Shown: piece by piece, positions 10,507 through 20,184 of the stretch
How positions within the stretch are numbered: the first letter of the stretch is position 1
Layout: every line of letters begins with the position of its first letter
NCBI GenBank assembly: GCA_026874595.1
Contig: CM049308.1
Location: 46,015,327-46,079,326, forward strand
Origin: Sipunculus nudus
Lineage: Eukaryota; Annelida; Sipuncula; Golfingiida; Sipunculidae
Reading direction: 5' to 3'
Length of the DNA stretch: 64,000 nucleotides
Program-made: the position numbers and the translations under genes
The notes under the pieces: generated by a model
Told to the model about the DNA's origin: nothing
The model's input: only the letters and a program-made list of their open reading frames with translations
Database searches by the model: none

Positions 10507-12374
10507 AAAACCTTACCTATCAAATCTTACATATTTTCAGATTGTGGGAGACACTGTTAACAAAAAGAAGGTCAATATTAAATACGCATCAAACATGGCA
10601 CCCCCTGTCCCCGTGTTGGTTTGGCTGTGTCTTCTGTGCTACTCCCAAGCTGCACATTCAGGTAATGTCTCAACACTTTTCAACTTTACACCCATAAGAC
10701 ATGGTATTGTTGTCCATGAACAAGGGGAATGTTTCCATAAGAAAGGTTCATGGTCACTGTTGGTTGTTTCTCTGCATCGAACCCTACATAGCAACGTCTT
10801 GAAAACTCTGTTGACGTTTAATGCTTCCAACCAACGGGCTAAAACATATCACCGTTCATGTCCTCTCTGGACACGGAAAATCAATAGGCTAATAAAGTAT
10901 CTGCAAAACCATGACGCCTTACACAGAGAAAAACGGGGGCTGTTAGATTTTGTGGGGGAATTCTCAAAATCCCTATTTGGAATAGCAACACAAAAAGATT
11001 TGGAAACTTTCAGAGAGGCATTTAAAAAATTGGCTAGGTCACAAGAAGACACTATCAGGATCTCTTAGAAAATGGTCACAGCAGTTAATGAGATAACAGT
11101 AGTCGCAAATGGGCATTCAAACCAACTAGCCCTACTTAACAGTACTTTAAATCTCTGGAAAAATACATTAGAATATAACTTAAGAACATTGGCTGGCACT
11201 ACAAAATTATTACAACATGCTCGGGAAATGGACTTACACATTGATTACATGGAGGATATTTTCCAAGAATACCGACTAGCATGTGAAGTATATAAACTAA
11301 AAAGTGCATCTGTTATGCACGGGTATATCTCTCCAGATGTTCTCCCTATGAAATACTTAGAACCAGCCCGCAGCAATATTTCAGCTCTTGGTTTTGGGAT
11401 ACCCCTACCAGGGTGGATATATAAAAATGTCAAGACTCACCTTGTGTCTGCGTCAAATCTAACTTTAAAATATGCTATCAAAATTCCAGTTTTCGAGAAA
11501 AAAAACCCATACTTTTGCTATAACCTGCACTCATGGCCTTTACCTATCAAGCCAAATTTTGCTGTCACCTTTAAGATTGTGACCTCAGTCGCAATAAACA
11601 TGCAGCAACAAATCTTATTCATTCCAAGAAACTGCTCAGGGCCTAGCCCTTTTCTCTGTAAGGGTACCCCGGTACTCTCAGAATCCCACTACAGGTGTGA
11701 AAAGGCAATAATCCATGGCAACCAGGCACTCAGGAAACACTGCCTGTTCAAATTGGTACATTTTAATATTTCTCAGGTTTTCCGGCCATCCCCTCTACAC
11801 ACTGTTCTTAGCTTTGCCGGAAAACCTTTATCACTGCACTGTATGCACAAGCGGCCCTCAAAAGTGGCCCTGCAGCCGATAGTTTATTCTATATTCCTTC
11901 ACCATACATGCTTCTTATTTTACCCTTCATGGCACATTCAAGGCTTGCTAACAGAAGCTTCGATGATCGATCTGCCAGTGCTCTCTTCCAATGTCAACCC
12001 CCATAAGAAATACAGATGTAATAACATTGAAACACCTGCCTGCCACCCCAAGCTGGCACAGCTTCAAACATTTATCCCTCATTCCACCTATGTAATCGAC
12101 GAGACTCGCATTATTTGATTTTTCAGACCCATCTGACTGGTTTTCCTGGATTTCCATTATGCTCCTTATGATAGCAGGGGCTGTAGGCCTTATCATTCTT
12201 TACAAATTTAAACACATACTCCCCACATGCAGCCCAAAGGCCTGTAGCAAGCAACAAGAAGACAATTCAGACAGTATTCTAGATTCCAAGCCGCATCACG
12301 ACCTTCAGCCGCCCCAGTCAGGGAATTTGAACCCAACGTACACAACAGCCAGAAACTATGGAGGCTTTTCCTGA
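10478..12374 (+). pseudogene. env: F-type envelope glycoprotein pseudogene (family B, copy 2)
   Basis: A class I fusion protein of the baculovirus F/errantivirus Env type. Features in order: probable signal peptide starting at the internal Met at 10595 (hydrophobic VPVLVWLCLLCYSQA), a furin-like site REKR at 10925-10936 followed directly by a hydrophobic fusion-peptide-like GLLDFVGEFSKSLFG, heptad-rich region, Cys-rich ectodomain, and a transmembrane helix (IAGAVGLIILYKF, about 12165-12205) with a short tail ending at 12374. A TAG at 11066-11068 and a frameshift near 12110 break it. The TAG also occurs in the right-arm copy. Confidence 0.8.
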
Positions 12375-12518
12375 ATACTTTTCCCAAAATTAGTTAAGGC
12401 TTATTGCGCCACGGAATGTACTGAAAATATAAACTTAGCATCCTATGGATCTAAGGTGCACTAAAGGACTTTAAGCACAAACTCTAACGGCAAATGACCG
12501 CTTTTCATGTATAAATAA

Positions 12519-12520
<2 letters not shown>
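12375..12520. other. 3' flank of env, no LTR recognised
   Basis: About 150 bp after the env tail with no open frame. It is mirrored at about 58935-59065. No TG...CA LTR ends or strong polypurine tract can be seen before the AT microsatellite. Confidence 0.4.

Positions 12521-12581
<61 letters not shown>
12521..12581. repeat. (TA)n microsatellite
   Basis: About 30 TA units. The mirror copy lies at 58891-58931. In the left arm, about 820 bp of additional DNA separates this run from the next TG/TA-rich block; in the right arm the two are fused, so the run marks an indel breakpoint between arms. Confidence 0.95.
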
Positions 12582-12583
<2 letters not shown>

Positions 12584-12697
12584 GTATCATAAACAGTTAG
12601 TTTTACTTCATGTACTACAGAATTGTTTCATGAGTACAGCTGACTAGCCGGCTCACTCTTCAGGTACTAACTCTTTGATTATATATATATATATATA

Positions 12698-13214
12698 CAG
12701 TGGAACCCCACAATTACGACCACCCTGGGGACTGAGCAAAGTGGTCGTAATTTGGGGGTGGTCGTATTTGTGAAACTTTTACCGTGGTGGCATATAACAC
12801 GCTGATATTTAATGTGTATCAGAGTTCATCTATTGCATATCTTTAATGTGAATTATAAGAAAATATTTTACTGAGCGGAGGACTCTTATTATGAATGGTT
12901 TTTTTTGTGTGTGTGTGTAACTGAGCATATTTATTCATGATGAAAATAAATATACATGTACACATACGTAGTGACTGATGATTAACAAATAATAACACTA
13001 AGGCAATACGATTACAACCTACTGAATGCATATTGAACAAAAATACGTGGCTGTCATATATTTAGCCTTCCGCTTGAGTATATATTGCGTGCACTTAAGT
13101 TTTCCCGACCCTAAACTGCTGAGCCATTTGGTGCTGACTGCGCGTGGTGTTGCAGCCGTGATTAACGCCACTTTATCCTTCAAGGAGAGCTCTTTCAGAG
13201 GCATGGTTGCCTAA
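12698..13214 (-). mobile_element. Deleted pogo/Tigger-like DNA transposon fragment (left arm only)
   Basis: At 12700 a TA is followed by CAGTGGAACCCCACAATTAC, typical of pogo/Tigger terminal repeats. Just inside is a perfect 12-bp inverted repeat (AATTACGACCAC and GTGGTCGTAATT). On the minus strand at 13204-13040 a short frame reads LSLKDKVALITAA ... YILKRKAKYM, resembling the N-terminal psq/CENP-B-type helix-turn-helix of Tigger transposases. The catalytic domain is absent. The right arm has no counterpart, so it either inserted after the inverted duplication or was lost from the other arm. Confidence 0.55.
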
Positions 13215-13394
13215 CAGCAAGCAATTTAAATGCAAACTTAACCAGTAGAGAAATAAACTGACAACGATCTATCAGAGAAGGCAAGTTAATGTGAGGGATT
13301 TTCCCCCCATGCAAGCTTTATTTATACATTTTACTGACTGCTCAATACTCAGTGTCAGTAAGGTATGAACACATTTAGGATTAACTAGGTCATA
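13215..13394. other. Unassigned DNA within the left-arm-only insert
   Basis: No coding frame or repeat recognised. It could contain the second end of the Tigger-like element, but no matching terminal repeat was seen. Confidence 0.4.
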
Positions 13395-13500
13395 TATGTG
13401 TGTAGGTATAGGTGTGTGTTGTATATATATATATGTATGTATGTATATGCGTATATGTATATGCGTATATGTATATGTGTATATTAAAATATATACTTGA
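13395..13500. repeat. TGTG/TATG/TATATGCG microsatellite block
   Basis: Compound simple repeat with TGTGTAGGTATAGGTGTGTG followed by TATATATG, TATG and TATGCG units. Mirrored at about 58790-58890. Confidence 0.85.
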
Positions 13501-13559
13501 TTTATCACTGTGCATGTTGTATACCATGATTTTATATCACTTATATATTATTAATTATC

Positions 13560-14230
13560 AATTAAAGGTTACCTCCCTAAACTCCCACAACACTTATCAG
13601 ACTGCTACTCCCTTTTTCCTACTAGTACTGTGTAGGGAGAGAACACTCCCTGCCCGCTGTTGAAGCACTGGAAAAACCTACCTCCCCCTCCCCACTTGGG
13701 AGTTAGGGTTGGGTAGCCGGCTTGCAGCCTTTACACAGACTATGGGGCCCTGTAAAAAAACAACTCCAGATGGTGATGTACTAGGACTGTGACCAGAAAA
13801 ATTTCCACTAAAGTGAAAAATTTTCCCCATAGGAGGGAAGGATGTAGCATCCCACTGTACATGATGCTTAACCTTTGCTCTTACTGACCTCCTGTTGACC
13901 AGGGGCGAGGCATCCTGATGATTGACAGTCACCAGTTATGCCCTGACGAATCACCAGGCAGTGGGTATTTTACCCTGCCTCCTACAGATAACATAAAAGT
14001 AGGCATCACTGACTGATTCGCTCTCTTTGGACCTGAGCATCAAGAAGAGTCGGTTCGTGCAGTGCACACAATCTTCACTCGACCGGTGCAGTCCTGGGTA
14101 TGTGTACTTATTATCTTAGATAACTTAGCAGTCACCATAAAGCAGTCTTGATAATGTGTGAGTGTAGTCTCTGTATATATAACCAATACAAACTTGTTGT
14201 GGTTCTTTCAAATTTCCCTAAGTGGTATCA
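13560..14230 (+). promoter_or_regulatory. Possible solo-LTR-like promoter region
   Basis: A TATA-like ACATAAAAGTAGG at 13988-14000 is followed 20-30 bp later by TCACTGACTGATTCGC, and the flanking sequence has the general look of a retroelement LTR core promoter. The block ends around GTGGTATCACCCA (14222-14234), which could mimic a primer-binding site. No second LTR copy is present except the mirror image at about 58090-58745, and LTR ends were not found. This is a pattern-based suggestion only. A short near-palindrome at 13796-13833 is missing in the right arm. Confidence 0.25.
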
Positions 14231-15137
14231 CCCAATACATCTACATTCCCAAATTACAGTATTTTAAGAAAATACTACAGTATAACAACAGTACAACAGC
14301 AAATCAATACAATTACACAGTATAATAAATAAAGTGTACAGTACCTGCATACCACCACTGTCACGGCGACAAAAATTCCTTAAAAATGTATAATCCAGAT
14401 AAACAGTTTACATAAATCTTCCCAGAGAATAACAGTCCAGTTCAATCACAAAATCAATTTGTTGTACTCCAAAAGTGAAGTTCTGATAGTGATCCCAAAG
14501 GCAAACCGAAGACTAATTAAAATCCCTTACAAATTCGAAGAAGTTCTGTAACTGCTGCAGTTATCGGAAAGGCCCACAACTGACTCGCACTCTTCCGTGT
14601 ACGCTGGAACATTTCTCTTTCAGGCTTCAAAATAGGTCTGATAGGATGAAAAAAGGTTGCGCCGGCTGAAAATGGCATACGGACCCTATGCATGGAGTCC
14701 CATTGGGTCCGCTTCTGCTGCTTATGAGGAATGCATATTTCTATTTCTTTCTTTAGAAACAGTTTCCTTGCAACGTACATTTAATTAATCTTTCATGTGT
14801 TCCTCATATCAATCTATTCTTTATACGTCCAACGATAGAATCCATGCTGTCAAATATCATCGAAAACCTGAATGCTCCTGCGTCTCATTCCGGTTCGCAA
14901 TGTAAACATCATCACTGACCAGGTCTTCAAGGTAAACAAGTACTGGGGTATGAATTTCTTGCCATGAGCAGAGCGCCACAAAATAAATGTAAACAACATT
15001 TGTACATGTCTTATTGAGACAGACACCAATTGAAAACCTATATTTTCTTTTAACTTTTAGAATAAAAAAAAGAGGCAACATTACATATCTCATTTATATA
15101 TAAAAAGCCCGGTATAACGGTTTTATCATGCAGCTAT

Positions 15138-15138
<1 letters not shown>
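14231..15138. other. Unrecognised arm sequence
   Basis: Contains an 8-bp hairpin AGTATTTT-AAG-AAAATACT at about 14259-14277 and a minus-strand frame of 87 codons (14517-14780) that is also open in the right arm (57548-57874, plus strand) with the same first 85 or so residues. No motif is recognised in it. It may be chance conservation in a recent duplication rather than a gene. Confidence 0.35.
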
Positions 15139-15189
<51 letters not shown>

Positions 15190-15330
15190 AATTAATGGTA
15201 TAGCCGTGTTAGTCTGTAGTCCAAGTATAGGTAGATAGAAAGAGTGACGCCTTTCAGATAGATTTATAACACGTTTAAGTAAATAAACAAGTTGGACTAA
15301 AAGGCGTCGATCTTTCTCTTTATATATAGT
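15139..15330. repeat. (TA)n run with adjoining inverted-repeat element
   Basis: A TA run (15140-15186) adjoins GATAATTAATGGTATAGCCG and a segment whose two halves pair: GACGCCTTT(C/T)AG near 15250 against CTAAAAGGCGTC near 15298-15309, and AGTCCAA against TTGGACT. Mirrored at about 57000-57172. The layout resembles the end of a mobile element anchored in a microsatellite. I could not name the family. Confidence 0.5.
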
Positions 15331-16839
15331 ATATGAATATATTAACATGGCGAAAAGCAGGATAAGACAAACCATGAATTAAGTTATTGTTAACAATATA
15401 GAAGACTATGAACAACACATGCTTCGAGTCATTTGTAGGACTGATACAATAAAATGCAATTTTGTCCTGTAAATATATAGTAAAAGTTAAAAGAAAATGT
15501 TTAACTATGTGTTCGTTGTAAGAGTTTAAAATGCAATCAAAAGGTGAACGTTGCAACATAAAAGGGCATAACTTTATAATACATCAGCATGAAAAAATTG
15601 CATTAATAAAAGTATATATTACTGTACATTACAATGTTTTTTTAGCAATGACGAAGAGGAAGAAAATGAGCCATGGTTCGTGAAGATAGGACCAATATTG
15701 ACAAAGTTATGATCGAAATAAGATTTTGACGTGTTTGATGACCTATACCTTAAAATTCGACCTATTAAAAATACACATACAGCTTCATGAAATCGTCCCG
15801 ATATACGATATTGGTTAGTACAAAGTAATTCCTGCAAAACTTTAGCATGTAGAATGCTAAATATAAGACAAAAGAACAATTAGCCAGAAGGCGAAATTGA
15901 GGACAACTGACAAATAGACAGACATACAGACAAAGTGACACATCTGAGATAACAGATAACAGAGAAAATAAGCTAATGGAGAAACTGAAAAGGAACAAAA
16001 TACGCTATAGTTTATGTAGAAAAAAGGTTTATAGGTTTTGAGATATGGGCAAAAATGATATTTTGTAATGTTTAGAGTGCAGCGCCCCCTTGCGGCTATT
16101 TTCCGCAAATGAAAAATCATTTTTCGAGGTATAAGTATAATACAATAGACGTACCAGTTCCAAAAGGATTCCCTCAAAACTGTGGCCTGTAGAATACTAA
16201 TTGATCGCTAATTGAGATGATCGTATACAATATTTGATATTCGTGATCAAAACATACACGGTTTTAATATATCTGAAAATAAGTAATAAGTTTTAGGAAG
16301 ACAACCCCTATGTATACATATAATTCAGAATAATCTTTAAAAACCTGCAAATAATAATAAGATCATACATTCTTTTCATGTTTAACAAACGATTCATGTT
16401 TATCTCATCAGGAAGACCTAAAAAGTGTTACGTATAAAATGCGATCTCTCCAAACGAAAATACTCACATTCAAAGAAATAATGATATTCATCTCCAATGA
16501 CATCCAGACTACATATCTCGCATTATCTTTCATCATAAAAATCCCTGGGAGACGTCCTGTCGTCACTGCTAAATGGTTGTTTCCAGCTCTAAATTCGCAC
16601 GCTAGTTGACAGAATCCAGTCGGCAAAATAGTTAAGTGTGGTTAAAAAATATTTCTTTTTAAAATATGTATGCTCTACATATTTGTGCCTCTGAGACAAG
16701 TTTATGCCATCTTTGTTGATACTGATCGTGGAGTTTTAGTTGAAAACACAGGTATATACCACCTAGGGTTCATAACTTGCTGGCAAGACCATATGTTAGA
16801 TAAACCCATAAATGCGGGGAACTGTCGGTTTTTCAGACT
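15331..16839. other. Unrecognised AT-rich arm sequence
   Basis: No convincing gene. Short minus-strand frames (for example 15619-15879 and 16408-16626) also exist in the mirror arm (56438-56689, 55693-55911) with substitutions and stops that do not favour coding. A GC-rich AGCGCCCCCTTGCGGC patch occurs at 16081-16096. Confidence 0.4.
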
Positions 16840-18140
16840 AATCTATGGGATTCTTTGCTACCATTGCACATTGCCCAGCACAACGCGGCACATCTTGCTA
16901 CTATTATGTGCTGAATGGCTATTGAGCGTAAAGTGCGCGGTAGCAAATAGCAGTCGCACAGTAGCATATGCTACCCTTGCGCATAGCTTGCCACATCGCG
17001 CAATTAGCTGCCACTGGACTTGCTACCATTAGACACAGACCGGCTCATACGCGCAAAGTGCGCGGTAGCAAATCATAACTGCGCGGTAGCAGATGGCTGT
17101 CATTGCTTCCCATGTGGCCTATGCACAGACCGGCTCATATGTGCAAAGTACGCGGTAGCAAATCAGACCTGCGCGCTAGCAAGTGGCTGTCATTGCTATC
17201 ATGGCGGCTATGGTCGCAGAAACTGCTTCTATTAATGTAGTTCAAGTCTTTGCTGCCAGAGGTCGCGCGGACAGGACCACTCAAAGCGACATGCGCGGTA
17301 GCAATTAATTGTCGCAAAGTAGCAAACAGATCTGCTCAGAAGCAAAGGCCATGGGTCATATAAAGCTGCAATCGCAATGCGCAATGTGCGCGGCAAACAG
17401 ACCTGCGCGGTAGCAAGTTGCTGTCAGCTCCTATGCATGGGGACTATGTCTTTGCGATCACAAAATCTGCTACTATTAATGTAGTGCAAGTCTTTGCTGT
17501 CAGAGGTCGCTCGGACACGACAACTCAAAGCAATATGCGCGGTAGCAATTAACTGTTGCAAAGTAGCAAACTGATCTGCGCGGTAGCAAATACTACGGGT
17601 CATATTCAGCTGCGATCGCAATGCGCAATGTGCGCGGTAGCAAGTTGCTGTTACCTGCTACCTTGGGGACTATGAATTTGCGATCGCAAAATCTGCTATT
17701 GTTGACGTAGTGCAAGTCTTTGCTGCCAGAGGTCGCTCGGACAAGACCACTCAGACCAATATGCGCCGTAGCAATTAACTGTCGCAAAGCAGCAAACAGT
17801 CTAGATTTGGGCGGTAGCAAGTGCCATGGACCATATTATGCTGCGATTGCAATGCGCTATGTGCGCGGTAGCAAATCAGATTTGCGCGGTATCGAGAACC
17901 CCGTGGAGGCTATCTATTGCGATCGAAACTTTTGCTGGTATCGTTTCAGTGCAAGTCTCTGTAGCCATAGGTCGCCCGGATAGGCCTGCAACAAGCTTTG
18001 CATTAGGCGTGTAAGGAATTAGTAGTCGAAGAGTAACACATTGACCTGCGCAGTAGCAGGTGTAATGGGCCATATTAACTAACGACAGCAAAGCGCAATG
18101 TGCACGGTAGCAAAACAGACCTGCGAGATAGCAAGTGCTT
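16840..18140. repeat. GC-rich tandem array built on GCGCGGTAGCAA
   Basis: The core GCGCGGTAGCAA (with variants ACGCGG, GTGCACGG, GGGCGG) occurs at least ten times. Larger units of roughly 230-245 bp repeat about four times, marked by CAAGTCTTTGCTGCCAGAGG near 17242, 17487, 17719 and (degenerate) 17950. Each unit also contains TCGCAAAGTAGCAAAC, TGCGATCGCAATGCGCAATG and, at 17677-17690, the 14-bp palindrome TTTGCGATCGCAAA. The block is much richer in GC and CpG than its surroundings. It is mirrored at about 54175-55450. Confidence 0.85.
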
Positions 18141-18554
18141 GTTACTTCCTAATCATAGACATAATTCTGGAATAATATATGCTTCATTTCATTGAGTTTT
18201 TTTTTTTCAAATAATCACTAATGATATATAAACATTAAATAAAAAACACTTGTTCCAAACCTTTGTCGCCCTTCTCTTACAAAATCTGCATGGTTTGAAC
18301 ATATTTATATTAACAGGATTACAAAGTAGTCATTGGCTAATAGACAGGCTATCCTGTAAACATTTAACATGTTAACAATGACGGTAACAACATATTTACA
18401 TTTAAGCATAAATTGACATTTAAGCATAAGGTGACATATAAGCACGTAATTCAATATATACAACATAATATAGGCGACAAATAATCTTACAGAATGACTT
18501 AACATAAACAGACGTGAAAACAATACATGCAGTATAACCGTTAACTATATACTG
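18141..18554. other. Unrecognised AT-rich DNA
   Basis: No gene seen. The segment at 18305-18523 is low-complexity (repeats of CATTTAAGCATAA) and mirrors 53807-54013 with a small indel. Confidence 0.4.
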
Positions 18555-18845
18555 CACTAGTAGCGGGTTCATATGGAGCCCCTAAAGTGACATACGTGAT
18601 ATTTTTTTCTGGGTAAATATCGCGTTCCCTCGCGACCATTTTGTAAAATGTGAGAAGTATTTGGAAATCTCTCCTCATGGAGAGTTGAGGCCAATGCAGC
18701 TCATCGTACATTTTGTTTGAGCTTGTTGTGATAAAAGCGCCGGTGCTGATACTTTCTGGATGCTTTCTAATTTTTTACTTTGTTTCGCTGTGCAGCTGTT
18801 AAATACTTGTGACCTGTATTCTAAAACCGGAAGAACCATTGATTT
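18555..18845 (-). pseudogene. LINE reverse transcriptase C-terminal fragment
   Basis: Minus-strand translation gives a stretch like VLEYRSQVFNS, LESIQKVS and then, one frame over, MYDELHWPQLSLRR and TFYKMV. These match the thumb/C-terminal pattern of Jockey/CR1/RTE-type non-LTR retrotransposon RTs (Y-x-S-x-V-W, L-x-x-I-Q, LxWxxLxxRR, YKM). It is 5'-truncated and frameshifted. The clearer copy is at 53487-53785. It ends where the CAGGGGCGTAGC transposon begins. Confidence 0.6.
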
Positions 18846-18858
18846 GAACACCCGTAAA

Positions 18859-19774
18859 CAGGGGCGTAGCTAGGATTGAGGGAGGGAAGGGGGCCATGAT
18901 CAATGGCGGATCCCGAAATTCGAAAACGGGGGGTGGGGGGTGGGGGTGTAGGGGCGCTAATATGCATGTAGTGGTACTATGAAAACTGTTATATATACAA
19001 GTATATATATGTATATTATTATTATTATTATTATTATTACTATACGTTATTTATTTTAGTGTATGAAAATATATATTTTTTTTATTTTCAATAATGAACC
19101 ATCCTTTAATTATGGTTAGTTACAGGTACATAGGGAGGGTATGTAAGGAGGTATCCCCCTCCCATATTGGGACATTTTTTGAATATACAATGTAAAAAGG
19201 ACATTTTGAAGCAATTTAAAAAAAAAATGAGGATTTTCTGTTCCCTTATGTCTTTGCGTTATGTAGTCAAACTGTAGAGAAGTTCAATATTTAATATTTA
19301 TATTTCTTCAAAATTAGGATATAAAATTTCAGTAGTTTTCAAACAAGTCAATGGCACAAAGGCGCAATAACTGATAAGTTGAATTCTTATGGTAAACTTT
19401 GCATTTTACCGGGTTCTGTGGTCTCGACAGCACACAGGACTCCTCAGAGCACAGATCGCGAGGTCGAGTACCGGTATCACCAGAGGAGCCGTTAGATTGT
19501 TCCCGGTCGACCCCAACCAGGGCCTGGTGTTCGATCGATCTGCAGTTGTTCTGCAGCTGTTCATAAATATCCTTATACTCAACTAACAAATTTGTAAGAA
19601 ATAAACTGCAGATAACTTAAATAAAGTCTAATTCCGTATTAATAATACGAAATATGAAAAACGAAAATTAATCACGAAAATAGGGAATTAGATAAAATGA
19701 GAGATATTGCAGCTCAACGGGGGGCAGCGCGCCGAAGGCGCCCCCTCTGGATCCTCGATTGATAGCAAAGGCAA

Positions 19775-19843
<69 letters not shown>

Positions 19844-19948
19844 TATTAGATTAAGTGAAATTCAGAAAAGGACGGCGAGTACTGGATACGACAGGGGGAG
19901 GCATGGCCCCCTACGCCCCCACCCCCACCCCCCTTGACTACGCCCCTG
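18859..19948. mobile_element. Non-autonomous DNA transposon with CAGGGGCGTAGC ends (left-arm copy)
   Basis: Begins CAGGGGCGTAGCTAGG and ends with CTACGCCCCTG, giving matching terminal inverted repeats followed by G-rich subterminal runs. Flanking bases (rc TTTACG and CTTTCG) are each one change from the clean 6-bp duplication CTTACG seen in the right-arm copy. It contains a TTA microsatellite (about 19015-19040), a TA run and a short frame at 19329-19589 shared with the mirror copy; no transposase is recognised. Confidence 0.75.
19780..19841. repeat. (TA)n microsatellite inside the transposon
   Basis: About 30 TA units, shorter in the right-arm copy (about 52524-52574). A replication-slippage difference between arms. 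Confidence 0.93.
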
Positions 19949-20103
19949 CGAAAGTATTTTCATAGACATCTTGAATTTATAATATTTTAAAATGGTAATT
20001 TTTTTTTAAGCTTTAAGACATAAATTATTTATATGTTCGGATCATGACAAGTTTTTAGAAAGTATATCCCCGACGTGTTTTACGCTGGTAACGTCAGTCA
20101 GTT

Positions 20104-20111
20104 TGACGTCA
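20104..20111. promoter_or_regulatory. Perfect CRE-type palindrome TGACGTCA
   Basis: TGACGTCA lies about 80 bp before the first satellite monomer, preceded by a half-site AACGTCA at 20090-20096. It is preserved in the right arm at 52246-52253. It matches the CREB/ATF consensus, but an 8-bp match may be chance and no gene is nearby. Confidence 0.3.
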
Positions 20112-20184
20112 TCAAAATGCAGCAGTGGATGAGTATTGTACTATCTTTTACTTGAAAAAACATATAACTTTAGTTTTTGTTAAA

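Larger units (their letters stand above)
5919..12374 (+). mobile_element. Ty3/Gypsy family B with env, copy 2 (left-arm copy)
   Basis: Retrovirus-like order gag, protease, RT, RNase H, integrase, a CCHC-containing ORF and an F-type envelope gene. The 3' two thirds is mirrored at 59067-64000. Every gene carries at least one stop or frameshift. No LTRs, primer-binding site or clear polypurine tract were found on either side, so the element was deleted at its ends or its LTRs have decayed. Its 5' part repeats that at 1-3201. Confidence 0.87.

Noticed and set aside
12375-12600. 3' LTR of family B
   Set aside because: No second copy in the gag leader region, no TG...CA boundary and no convincing polypurine tract, so not called.
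15139-15375. Open frame with poly Ile-Tyr repeats
   Set aside because: Translation of the TA microsatellite; not a gene. The same applies at 13272-13508, 19707-19937 and 52368-52652.
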